This document shows positions 55,459 to 64,000 of a stretch of DNA of 64,000 bases, piece by piece. The notes beneath the pieces are model-generated. The model saw nothing but the letters and a program-made list of their open reading frames with translations, ran no database searches and was not told the origin of the DNA. Within the stretch, counting starts at the first letter, position 1. Each line of letters begins with the position of its first letter. Source of the stretch: Neofusicoccum parvum (taxonomy: Eukaryota; Ascomycota; Dothideomycetes; Botryosphaeriales; Botryosphaeriaceae). The translations under genes were made by a program, and so were the position numbers. The stretch covers positions 248,001-312,000 of the forward strand of contig CP087223.1 in assembly GCA_020912385.1 (NCBI GenBank). Direction: 5' to 3'.

Positions 55459-56446
55459 ATGATAGCTGCCTCAGCCTCAGCCTCAGCCTCCGCGACCAAC
55501 ACCTGGTCGCTCGTGCAGAACGAGCCGGTGATTGTGCGGTGGACCGGCGAGAACAAAACTCCACAGTACCTTGGCAGTACGCCTTCCGATCGAGTTTCTG
55601 CTTTCGTGAACGTCCGTCCTGCTCTACGTTCCGCTGTCTTCAACTTCCGTGTTCCTGTTAGACTGAAAGAGAGCGAGAAAGAAAAAGTCCTCCTCCACGT
55701 CTTTACTTACCCCAAGCACGTCCAGCGCATAGATTTGCTTACGTCTGACACCGTCACATCCGAGCCTGCCCTTGGTGCGCTAATCAAGAAGATTGACAAG
55801 TATGAATCGCCAGATGATATTGTCGGAATCAGCCTGTCTCTGAAGCAGAATGCCATCGTCGTCGGCCCCGCCAGCATGTCCACCCTCACGCCAAAGACCA
55901 AAGCTGCCAAAACTACTTTGGCCGCCCTCCATTCACTGGCTCAAATCACGGAACTGACCTTTTTTGCTCTGAGACAAGAACACACCGACACTCAGATCCA
56001 AGATTTCTGCCGCCAAGTACGCGACGGGGAGCTCCAGGCGGGAGGAAATGAATACAGTCTAAGAATGCTTTATCTCGGAGCTGGTGGGCGGGATGTTGGG
56101 AGCCTACTTTCCTCCCTCCACGACGCTGAGCTGGAGGAACCGCCGCCCAAAGACGATCCTCCCGCGGGTACACCATCAGGTAGCAGCCGGCTGTGAAGCA
56201 AGATTACAAGAAGAATTAGAGAGTTTCCGTGAAGAGATTGACACCGTGCGGGCTGATGTGCAAGATGCTCGTGACGAGAAGAGTGGCGAGGTCAACAACC
56301 AGTTGGGCGACATGCTGGTGGACATTAAACATGAGATGCAGGATTGGTCACGCGAGGAGTTGCGGGTTGTGGTTAACGATCAGCTGGAAGAAGTGGTGGG
56401 GGACTGTGACTGTCTCGAACAGGCTTCCTTTTACATCCAACGTTGA
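55459..56446 (+). CDS. Unnamed fungal family, best-preserved copy
   Basis: From the ATG at 55459 the frame is open to about 56196: a Ser/Ala-rich start, then NTWSLVQNEPVIVRWTGENK, FNFRVPVRLKESEKEKVLLH, IVVGPASMSTLTPKTKAAKT, LAALHSLAQITELTFFALRQ and NEYSLRMLYLGAGGRDVGSL. The C-terminal coiled coil (LQEELESFREEIDTVRADV, MLVDIKHEMQDWSREELRVV) lies in another frame up to 56446. Joining them requires either a very short intron (about 31 bp, GT...AG near 56168-56198) or a frameshift. It has no catalytic motif and no signal peptide that I recognise. The beta-rich N-terminus followed by a coiled coil suggests a binding and oligomerising protein; this is inference. Confidence 0.62.
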
Positions 56447-56576
56447 CGAGACGTCATTCAATTGAAGTTCTAGCTTGCCTGTGGCAGTCTGCCACTTCAA
56501 AGATGCCGCCTGATGTCTCGCCATTGATGGTCGAAACTTGCAAGGCAAAATTGTACCGCCAGCGTGAGCCAACTAC

Positions 56577-57310
56577 CAGGGCTCCCAACAAGCAAGCACG
56601 GTTTTGAGCGTGCTTGATAGCTAACTAGCTCATCAAGCGCTTGCTTGACAAGCGCTTGCTAAGTAATATTTAGCTAACTATTCAGTATCATGTGGCCTTT
56701 TTAGTATCATAAGGCCTTTTTAGTATCATAAGGTCTTTTTAGTATCATAAGGCCTGTAAAAGCTACCAAGGCGGATTGATACTTAAAGTGCGGAGGTCCA
56801 TACCAAAAGTCTTATCAGCCCATCAGTAACAGGGAGCATCCAAAACTCACCGCGTAAGCCTACCACCTAACTTATTCGGCAGCTTCTTTTCCTACGGGGC
56901 TAAGAAGGTCCACGTTACTGTATAAAATTATTATCAGATCATTCCTGATTGTGTTTTAAGTGTACCTAGCAAGTTAAACTACTTTTAACCGCGTAGTTCT
57001 GGCCCTATGGGCTCCAAATATCTCAGCGGGTAAGATTCTGCCGGCACAAATTTCGTGTTCTAGGACAGTGGGGGGGCCTAACTGACGTCGGGCTGATAGG
57101 ACTTTTGGTATGGACCTCCGTATAGACGATTAAGTCTGAGCGTACTAACCCTATTCTAGGTATAAGAGCCGCAACAATATACCAAGTATCACGACTTTTG
57201 CTTAGCAAGCGCTTGCAAGCCAAGCGGGTCAAGCGCTTGGTAAGCCAAGCGGAGGTCTGGCGGCCCTTGAGGGCCGCTTGGCTTGCTTGGCTTGCTTGTT
57301 GGGAGCCCTG
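56577..57310. mobile_element. hAT-type MITE, complete (734 bp)
   Basis: The perfect terminal inverted repeats CAGGGCTCCCAACAAGCAAG begin at 56577 and, reversed, end at 57310. They are flanked by a perfect 8-bp target duplication CCAACTAC (56569-56576 and 57311-57318), the signature of hAT elements. Subterminal regions are packed with CAAGCGCTTG and GCTTGG motifs, likely transposase binding sites by analogy. There is no transposase frame, so it is non-autonomous. Confidence 0.95.
56683..56755 (+). repeat. 19-bp tandem repeat inside the MITE
   Basis: Four units of AGTATCATAAGGCCTTTTT, with small variations, stand head to tail. Confidence 0.9.
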
Positions 57311-57318
57311 CCAACTAC

Positions 57319-57760
57319 TACCACCACTGCTACTGCCATTGCCATTGTACGCACCTGCACCCCAGCCTCTCGAGTCTTTCCACCGCGACCTCAACCGTCT
57401 CGTAGGCAGTAAACCCGGACGCAGGCGCCAGAATGAGCCTCCCTCCAACCATTGAGTATATGGATCAATCTTGAGATGCCTGCCCCAGCCCGCCCTTCGG
57501 AAACAACTAAAGACCTAAAGCAATCCCACCAACACCCAACCACATGAGCAAAGAGGACCGAAGCGCGCAAGAGAGCAACCACCATATTCCCTCTGCGCCA
57601 CCGCGCTTCGAACCAGCTGCGTGAGCGGTGTAGCGTCTTCGTATATACAGCGGCTGATTTGGTACCATGGGCCACCTGCGCACGACAATCTTGTCAGCAA
57701 CGAGAATATCAGACGCGAAAGGCAGCCACGCACCATCATCAGAACCAGACCGAACCAGCC
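57319..57760. other. Intergenic, no recognised feature
   Basis: This lies between the MITE and the 3' end of the low-complexity gene. Short overlapping frames have no motif. Confidence 0.4.
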
Positions 57761-58495
57761 TCACCCCGCCTGCCTGCGGCGGACCCGCTTGTCGCACCGC
57801 ACAGCGTTCCCCGACGCATCCAGCTCGATGAACTCGGTGTCCCAGCAGCGCTGCGACCGCGTGATCCTGCGCGAGCCGGTCCAGCGGCCGCCCCGTGCGG
57901 CGCTTCTATCCGGGCGAATTCGACTGCGAGCGGTGTGCCGGTGCGCAGATGGCGTAGGAGGGGTGGAACGGGGCCGTGACGGCGACGGCGGAGGGCGTTT
58001 CGGAGCCGGGCGCTGGGCGTGGTGCGGGCTGGCGGCGGCGGGGACGGAAGGCGACGTGAGGGACGTGAGCGACGGGCCGGCGGCGGAGGAGGCGGAGGAG
58101 GATCCGGATGAGGCGTCGCCCGAGGGTGGCGTCGGCGACATGGGCGGGATGCGGTCGTCGTAGAAACCGGCATCCGCAAGGGATTGCCCGGACGCGTACA
58201 GCTGATCGATCTTCTCGTAATACAGCTGCTTGCGCTGCACGACGTGCAGCATGTTGATGACGGGCAGCACAATGGCGTGGCGGTACAGCTCGGTGTGCGA
58301 CCTCAGACGGTCGGCGTCGGCGGGGCATGAGGGCGAGCGCGTGCGCGGGCTCGGTGACGGCGACGTGGAGTGCTCGAGTAACTCATTCCGGGGACTTGTG
58401 GAGGCGCGGGTCTGGAGGCAGGTGGAAGCACGGGGATGGTCGGCGTCAGCCGGGCCCGAGGGCTCGCGCGTACGCGGGCTCGGTGACGGCGACAT
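57761..58495 (-). CDS. Hypothetical low-complexity protein, 244 residues
   Basis: From the ATG at 58495 the protein starts MSPSPSPRTREPSGPADADH. A second copy of the same motif (TSPSPSPRTRSPSCPADADR) follows, encoded by a tandem DNA duplication. The central part is a plausible helical segment (YRHAIVLPVINMLHVVQRKQ, then LYYEKIDQLYASGQSLADAG). A Ser/Pro/Arg-rich disordered region follows, and the C-terminus is WDTEFIELDASGNAVRCDKR. No family is recognised. It is divergent to the kinase gene with about 330 bp between the starts. The open frame extends upstream to 58615 without an ATG. Confidence 0.5.
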   Translation of the reverse strand: MSPSPSPRTREPSGPADADHPRASTCLQTRASTSPRNELLEHSTSPSPSPRTRSPSCPADADRLRSHTELYRHAIVLPVINMLHVVQRKQLYYEKIDQLYASGQSLADAGFYDDRIPPMSPTPPSGDASSGSSSASSAAGPSLTSLTSPSVPAAASPHHAQRPAPKRPPPSPSRPRSTPPTPSAHRHTARSRIRPDRSAARGGRWTGSRRITRSQRCWDTEFIELDASGNAVRCDKRVRRRQAG

Positions 58496-58570
58496 GGAGT
58501 GCTCAGGGAGCGCACTCCGGGGGCGTGTGTGGCGCGGGTTTGAAGGCACCTGGAAGCACGGCCATGGTAT
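58316..58570. repeat. Direct tandem duplication, about 126 bp per unit
   Basis: Two units (about 58320-58445 and 58446-58570) share GCGCG...GCGGGCTCGGTGACGGCGAC, GTGGAGTGCTC, GGAGGC-like and GGTGGAAGCACGG blocks. It overlaps the start of the hypothetical gene on the minus strand and its upstream region. Confidence 0.7.
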
Positions 58571-58823
58571 GGTGGTGGAGGCAGAGTCGGCAGCGTGAAA
58601 GAGCGACCGCAACACCGAGCAGCGGCGGCGGGTAAACGTCGGGCCGGAAAGTCACATGCACTCGCGTGCGCGCGTTTCACGCCGCCCAGATCGCATTACC
58701 GCAGCGCTGCACCACCGCACACCACCGCACACCACTGCACACCCGCTTGGACAAAGTGTGCTTTGTTGCACCGTTCATATCCGCCCCAAGGACTACGGAA
58801 AACGCAGCTGCCGGCTCCGCACG
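58496..58823. promoter_or_regulatory. Divergent intergenic region, presumed two-way promoter
   Basis: It lies between the starts of two genes transcribed away from each other. It overlaps part of the tandem duplication and holds a CA-rich repeat (CACCGCACACCACCGCACAC at about 58712). No specific factor site is claimed. Confidence 0.35.
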
Positions 58824-60504
58824 ATGGCAGAGGATGCTTCGGACACCGAGACGATCGCCGACACGCCCGTGTGGGGCTTCAACCCGCATGGCCACTGCGG
58901 GGATTTTGCCCGTCTAGTGCCGAGCAGCCCACTTGCTCGGCTAGCCTTCAGCCGCCTGGTGCAGAAGCTACATGACGACTCGCAAGCGGCGCCGCATTCT
59001 CGCCGCTTTATCCATTATGAAGCGTCTATCGGCCCCGGCTCCGACACCGAGTCGTCAGACGTGAGTAGCACCGGCGGCGGCGGCGGCTCTGCGCGCGGCG
59101 ACATCCGCTGGGTTGGTTACTGGCGGCTGAATCTCGACATCTCTCCAGCCCATCAACCGCTCGGATGGGTCGTCGGGAGCTCTCGCAAGGGGAAGACTGC
59201 GAGAGACGACGACGTTGACATTCTACTAACGCCCGAACCTGGTGCTCACGGCATCGCGGGCCGTCACTTTCGCCTCACCCTGAACCCTGAGACCGCTGTT
59301 CTCCTCGTCGCTGCCGACACACACTCCGTCACCATTAATGCCACCATAAAGCTGAAATCCACGCAGCAGGCCCTCGTCAGCGATTCTGGCATAACAGTCA
59401 GGGATCTTGCCTACAAGCTCCAACTCACGGACCTGGACCGCCATGCACACATGGCGCGAGTTCAGCAGCTCTTCTCACCTACGCCCGCTACGCCCTTTAC
59501 GCCCGTTGCCAAGTCAATTCTAACCCCGACCCCTCTTACTACCCCATATCGTCAGGGCGGGTACGATATCTATGCGTCGCAAGCCGGTGGTACCTTCGGC
59601 ACTGTCTCGTACGGAGTCAACCTCTCGACCGGCGGCTCTGTGGCAGTCAAACGGGTCCGACGCACGGCTAAAACCTTCAGTATCGTCGAGAATGAGATTC
59701 GAATTCTGCAGCGGCTTCGTCATGTAAGGTTCCTGGTATGCTTGTACCCATTATGGTCTCCTGACATTTCTGCAGCCAAACATCTGCTCCCTTGAGAACG
59801 TGCACTATCCCTCTGGAATACGCTCTCCTCAATCATTCAAGCCTGGTGAATGCGATGATGTTTTCCTCTTCATCCGGCCTGTTGCAGATTCAACTTTCTT
59901 CAACTACATCGGAGCCATATTGGACGCTAACCAATTGAAGCCCATCCTCCAGCAGAGTTTATCCGCCCTTTCCTATTTGCACGCCGAGAGCATCATGCAC
60001 AGAGACATCAAGCCTGGGAACATCGCTATCATCCTCCACCCGTCGCCCAGGATCTGCGTCATTGACATGGGGTCCAGCCTCTTCGGCACCAAGAGCCGAG
60101 ATCATATGGCCGGCACCATCAGGTACTTGGCCCCCGAGATCATAGAGCTCAAGCTGGGCCGAAGCACGAAGTACTACACGATGGCTGCAGATGTTTGGAG
60201 TCTTGGTATCAGTCTCATCGAAGTCTTTTTTAGATCAGGCATCACATGGGACCGCGTTCACCAGGCAGCCTACGCTAAATTTGTGGACAACGTGAAGCGT
60301 ATCCAGCAGCACGCGCCGGTCATGGAAGAGACGATGGCCGGTGTCCTACTCGACATGATCTCCTGGGATCCAGAAAAGCGGCCGACTGCCGTGGAGGCAG
60401 AGCTCCGTATAGCTAAGATGGACACCACACGCGGTCATAATGAAGCCCCAGAACCCAAGAGGCAACCTCCGCCCGCGTTCGACCGACAGATCCGTCTACC
60501 CTAA
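58824..60504 (+). CDS. Protein kinase with N-terminal FHA-like domain
   Basis: The model joins 58824-59723 and 59776-60504, giving 542 residues with a 52-bp intron. Residues about 105-210 look like an FHA phosphopeptide-binding domain: GWVVGSSR, then AGRHFRLTLN and SVTINATIKL. The kinase domain begins with a glycine loop (GGTFGTVSYG, about 254) and VAVKRV with the ATP-binding Lys, then ENEIRIL. It continues with the catalytic loop MHRDIKPGNI (about 374), a DMG in place of DFG (about 397) and TIRYLAPEI (about 420), then DVWSLGISLIEVF. All catalytic residues are present, so it should be active. FHA plus Ser/Thr kinase recalls checkpoint kinases of the Rad53/Dun1 type, but the C-terminus is short and identity to those is not evident. 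ATG 58824 was preferred over upstream in-frame codons because it starts the acidic N-terminus. Confidence 0.9.
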
Positions 60505-60613
60505 CTCGACAAAAGTTACCGAATAATCTATACGATACAGCATGCTGGAGTTTCCGGAAAACCCTATCTTTTTGTCAGGCGTTATTCGAGCGAGCTCTGC
60601 TTAAAAAGAAATA

Positions 60614-60756
60614 CGAGGTCGGTTCGGATAGTATTGCAACACGTGTGCAGCTGAAGTATTCATCCAGACGGGATTGATGTTCCTCTCACTACACATTTGC
60701 GTCCGGATGGATGCTTCAGCTACCCACGCGTTGTAATACTATCCGAACCGACCTCG
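60614..60756. mobile_element. Palindromic MITE, copy 1 (143 bp)
   Basis: The left end CGAGGTCGGTTCGGATAGTA is repeated, inverted, at the right end (TACTATCCGAACCGACCTCG). The two arms remain nearly complementary almost to the centre (CATCCAGACGG / GTCCGGATGGATG). No target duplication is certain. The same family occurs at 63047. Confidence 0.85.
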
Positions 60757-60918
60757 CATATTCAACCCTGGTTAAAGTCATAGAGCTTGGTCAGGCAATT
60801 CTTATTACTATACACAGACTATTCCTATGTAGAGTACACTCGTATTGGCTTGAATTAGGGCTCTCCGGTGATTTATTGCCCTGGCACAGTGAACGTATAC
60901 TACTAAATCCCTGAAATA

Positions 60919-62772
60919 CTACAACCGCTGAGAATACGTTGTCGCCGCAATATTGAAACTTTTGTAAGTGCTCGATTCGTCCTTTGAAGCACTACCATGA
61001 CCCTCGGTAGCGACCGCCTCACCCGCGCCCTCTTCCTCGAGGTTTACTTTCTGATACATGCCCCTGCACGTCTTGTAAGCCAAGCTGTACGGACCACTCG
61101 CAACGCCTCCTGCCAGGCCGTCCGGCTCGTAGAAATACTGAATCCGGTTCTCCTCCGGCGGTAAGGAGTTCCGGCTCCCCTCAGCCAGCGCGTCCAAGCG
61201 CCCAGAAGGGACGCCATCCCTCGCCAACTCCACCCTCTCCCCACCCCCCAAGCCCGCCTCCTCGATCTTGATGATGGCGCGGGCGACCCTGCCCGCCCGC
61301 CTCGAGTCGATGACGCCCTCCCGCCTGGCGCTCCGCTCCAGCAGCGCCACGGCCTCGCGCCGTATGCGCGGATGCCGGCACTTGACGGCGGCCAGGTAGA
61401 GCGGGCTGGCGACCTCGGTCTCGAAGGAGAACGCGGCGCCGGGGCCGTCGCCGCGCCCCGCGACCAGCGCCCGCGCCAGGCCGTTGATCTGCTCGAACTG
61501 CGCGAAGTGCGCGTCCCAGTCGCGCTCGCGGCTGGACGTCAGCACCGCCGTGAAGATCTGGCCCATCTGGAAGTGCATGTGCAGGATCGTCAGCGCCGCC
61601 TCGATGGCCGGGAGCGTCGGCGCGGCGGCGGATTGCCGGATGTGCGCCTGGAACTCCGCGAATTGGCGCCACCATTTTGCGAGTCGGAGCTCCAGGCGGA
61701 CCTGCTGGATGATCTCGGTGGTTGTGATCCCGCCGACGTACTTTTGCGGCGTGATGGACCAGACGAAGCGGATGGCGTCGTTGAGGATGTCGACCAGCCT
61801 GGCTCTGGCGTCCGAGATCGAGCGGATGGGGGCCTGTTCCTCCAACTCTGCGCTCTTGGCGTGGACTGTGGGCGTGGGCTCCCCGATGAGATTCGCAAAT
61901 ATCGACAGTCGACAGAATATGGGGACGAGATCGTCAAGGATGGTCTGGATCTCTGGCTGGTGTTGAGAAGAAAGGGGCTCGTCGAATGCCTTCTGAAACG
62001 TGTGGAGAATATTCAATCCGCATACGACGTGCGCCATGGCAGCCTTCGTGTCGCCCTGAAGAAATTCAAGGCACGTGAAGAGCAAGCATGTGGACAGGTA
62101 GACCAAAGCTGACTGCGGGCAGCCTGAGTTCTGCTGGTAGAGGCATTGAATGGCTTTGTTGTAGTTTGAGAATACCAGAGACCTGTCTTGCGGTTGCGTT
62201 AGGCTCACAGTTGTTTGCATCTGCTCGTAAGCCGAGCCTACCGCGATGAGGGCGTAGCGAACCGCCGGCTGGCTGTGGCTGAGTTGGAGGACCGTCCGGT
62301 CCCAAAATCCCTCCTCGCACCACCCGGAAAGACTGGCAGCGGTGCGGGACAGGAAAAAGTCTAGAGATCGACGTTCTCGGATATTTTCTGGGAGATCGAA
62401 GAGCTGGCGAGACGCGGAAGCAGCGCCGACGATGTTGAGACTGCGTTCGGGCTGATTTGCTGAGACCACTACAGTTGCCTTTGCAGGCCCGGAATAGCCG
62501 AGGCAGATGCGGCCACTCCCGACACATCTGGTTTGCGGGCCATTGGATCAGAATCCATCTGAGCAGACCGTAACGAATGCATATGATGTGAAACAATAGC
62601 GTTGGCGACTCACCGTTGGCATTCCGGCTTTTGCTTATCGCACTTGACGCTTCGGTTCCTGGACAAGAGTTAGCCCGTGCTTCGCTGCCCTTTTCCTCTG
62701 CTGCACGAACCTGCAGGTGGTGCAAGCATCCCAAGCTTCGGCAAGCTTCCTGCGGCTCAGCTTTGTCGGCAT
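60919..62772 (-). CDS. Zn2Cys6 fungal transcription factor
   Basis: The model joins 62772-62711, 62658-62614 and 62527-60919 on the minus strand, giving 571 residues. Splicing assembles a full binuclear cluster: DACTTC, then RNRSVKC, DKQKPEC, QRC and VGSGRIC. This gives the spacing C-x2-C-x6-C-x6-C-x2-C-x6-C. Unspliced, the cluster is not readable, which supports the introns (52 and 86 bp). The middle has the usual fungal regulator region (ERRSLDFFLSRTAASLSG, LQLSHSQPAVRYALIAVGSA). Such proteins bind CGG-type sites and regulate neighbouring or distant genes. A longer start at 62922 is possible. The neighbouring FHA/kinase gene converges with it, separated by a MITE. Confidence 0.92.
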
Positions 62773-63046
62773 TTGTTCTTCAGGGCGACGAAAAGGCAAA
62801 GTCATATGGGTGAAAAGCCGGAGTGAACGTTTCAGGAGATCAATTGGAGGCCGTTCCAAGCCACTTGTCCTGTTAGGGACAGGTTTAGCCTTGCTATGTT
62901 TGGAAAGGTGTAGTGCAGTCATGACCGGGTTGCCTATTCGGGCCTGGATGCGGCGCTAGCCGGCCGTCATCGTCGACCGAGGACCCTGCCCCACTTGGGC
63001 GCGTTAGTGTCCGTCGATCCGTGCTTGGCTGTCAGCATTGCATATT

Positions 63047-63197
63047 CGAGGTCGGTTCGTGTAGAATTGCAACACGTCCCTTTTACACCTGGGCAGTTGA
63101 AGCATTCGTCTGGACGCAAATGTGCAGTGAAGTGAATATCAACCACGTCTGGACGAATTCTCTAACTGACCTTGCAATATTATCCGAATCGACCTCG
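63047..63197. mobile_element. Palindromic MITE, copy 2 (151 bp)
   Basis: It begins CGAGGTCGGTTCGTGTAG and ends ATATTATCCGAATCGACCTCG, inverted relatives of the ends at 60614. Its interior shares AGTTGAAGCA and GTCTGGACG with copy 1 and with the tandem pair near 53.1 kb. The arms are more diverged than in copy 1. Confidence 0.8.
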
Positions 63198-63649
63198 TAC
63201 ATACCTGGAAGTGCCGCGGCATGGCTGGCGGTGAGCAAGGCTTCCTTTTGAATAGCGCCTCTTTTCGATCTGACTCGCGATGCTGCACTGAGGGTCTTCA
63301 TGGTAGGGTGCGTGAAATCATCGGGCCTGTCAACGAAGGTTCATAGGTGATTGATCAACTCTGCGTCGTCCCTACGCAAACACGGTAGCGGGAAAGGTGT
63401 ACATGTTTTAGGATGATGGGTCAGGATAATGATTCAACTCGTAAAGTGGAGTTTGCATCTCATTGATGTACCACCATCCTGCAGTCAGATACGTGAGAGG
63501 CTAAAATCTTACATGAAATTAAAAATCAATAGACAAAACAGCTGTGCGCAAATAATTTTTAATGCGGTCCTCCACATTCTCCAGCTCCACGGTAATGTGA
63601 TCCCGCATCTCACATTAACCTGCTCATCAATCCTGGCGTCGATTAAGTA
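63198..63649. other. Intergenic, no recognised feature
   Basis: Moderately AT-rich after 63420. Short frames lack motifs. The left part may contain introns or the 3' end of the coiled-coil gene that follows on the minus strand. Confidence 0.35.
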
Positions 63650-64000
63650 CATACCTCATCCTTAGCCCCTTCAATAAGGTCCGACGTGTTCGTCTCCAGC
63701 CTGTTAAGCCGTTCATTGGTCTCATCTCTTGGGTTCTCGAGCTGCCCGGTGAGGCTTTCTTTCACGTCATGATTCTTGGTCACCTCTTCTTTCAAACGCT
63801 CGTAGCGTGCGGTCTCGTCTTCTCTTGACCGTCGTTCCGCTCCTTCGCATCAGCTTCTAACCCGGAAAGCGGCTGAGATAGCCTAACGAAGCGTCGAAGC
63901 ATCTCAGCATTGCGCTCTTCCAGAGCTGTCTGAAGGTGGGTCTGAATGCGCTCTTCTATCCGCGCTATTTGCTCCGTTATTTCTTTTCTTACCTCCCGTA
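63650..64000 (-). pseudogene. Coiled-coil protein, partial at window edge, with a frame change
   Basis: The minus strand reads REVRKEITEQIARIEERIQT, then ALEERNAEMLRRFVRLSQPL. The frame changes near 63820, and it continues EDETARYERLKEEVTKN and NERLNRLETNTSDLIEGAKD up to a GTATGT donor at about 63652. The heptad-like pattern of Glu, Lys, Arg and Leu gives a long coiled coil. The start lies beyond 64000. The frame change may be an indel, and without the rest of the gene its status is open. Confidence 0.5.

Noticed and set aside
61372..62112. 246-codon plus-strand frame
   Set aside because: Antisense to the Zn2Cys6 regulator and without any motif.
1..64000. CRISPR array or bacterial operon structure
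   Set aside because: The direct repeats found are tandem or transposon-derived; there are no spacers between regular repeats, and the genes have spliceosomal introns.

Overview
The window looks like a piece of a filamentous ascomycete (Pezizomycotina) chromosome. Multi-exon genes carry short GT-AG introns of about 45-90 bp. The gene families are typically fungal: a Zn2Cys6 regulator, a UstYa/DUF3328 protein, an X325/BIM1-like copper protein, an F-box protein and a fungal copper amine oxidase. The mobile elements are a Tad-like LINE, a Fot1/pogo transposase, solo LTRs and hAT-type MITEs. I cannot name the species. Several inactivating stops are C-to-T or G-to-A changes, as expected from repeat-induced point mutation (RIP) or ordinary decay.

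Layout. 1-13.7 kb: a 5'-truncated LINE lies just beyond the stop of an apparently intact seven-exon cytochrome P450. Next to the P450 are wrecked copies of a FAD2-type desaturase, an EMB8-like alpha/beta-hydrolase, an FAD monooxygenase and a polyketide synthase acyltransferase scrap, which together look like a dead biosynthetic cluster. 13.7-24.5 kb: a small hypothetical gene, an F-box gene, an HNH-domain gene with one frameshift, and several decayed members of an unnamed gene family. 24.5-26.7 kb: an intact five-exon family 2 glycosyltransferase. 27-43 kb: accessory, repeat-rich DNA with a pogo transposase split by a solo LTR, a second LINE with a perfect 14-bp target duplication, a third solo LTR, and two small secreted cysteine-rich genes that emerge only after splicing. 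44-51.4 kb: genes for secreted or membrane proteins (BIM1-like copper protein, small secreted protein, UstYa-like protein, copper amine oxidase) with MITE and foldback insertions between them. 52-57.3 kb: a nuclease-like fragment and an inverted pair of the unnamed family, followed by a complete hAT MITE. 57.7-64 kb: a divergent pair (low-complexity protein; FHA-like/protein kinase), a Zn2Cys6 regulator, two palindromic MITEs and a coiled-coil gene cut by the window edge.

The most unusual pattern is the unnamed family. Six copies or fragments lie within 40 kb. Four of them have, just upstream and pointing away, a related non-coding tract built from two boxes about 280-300 bp apart. Gene plus divergent tract seems to have spread as a unit.
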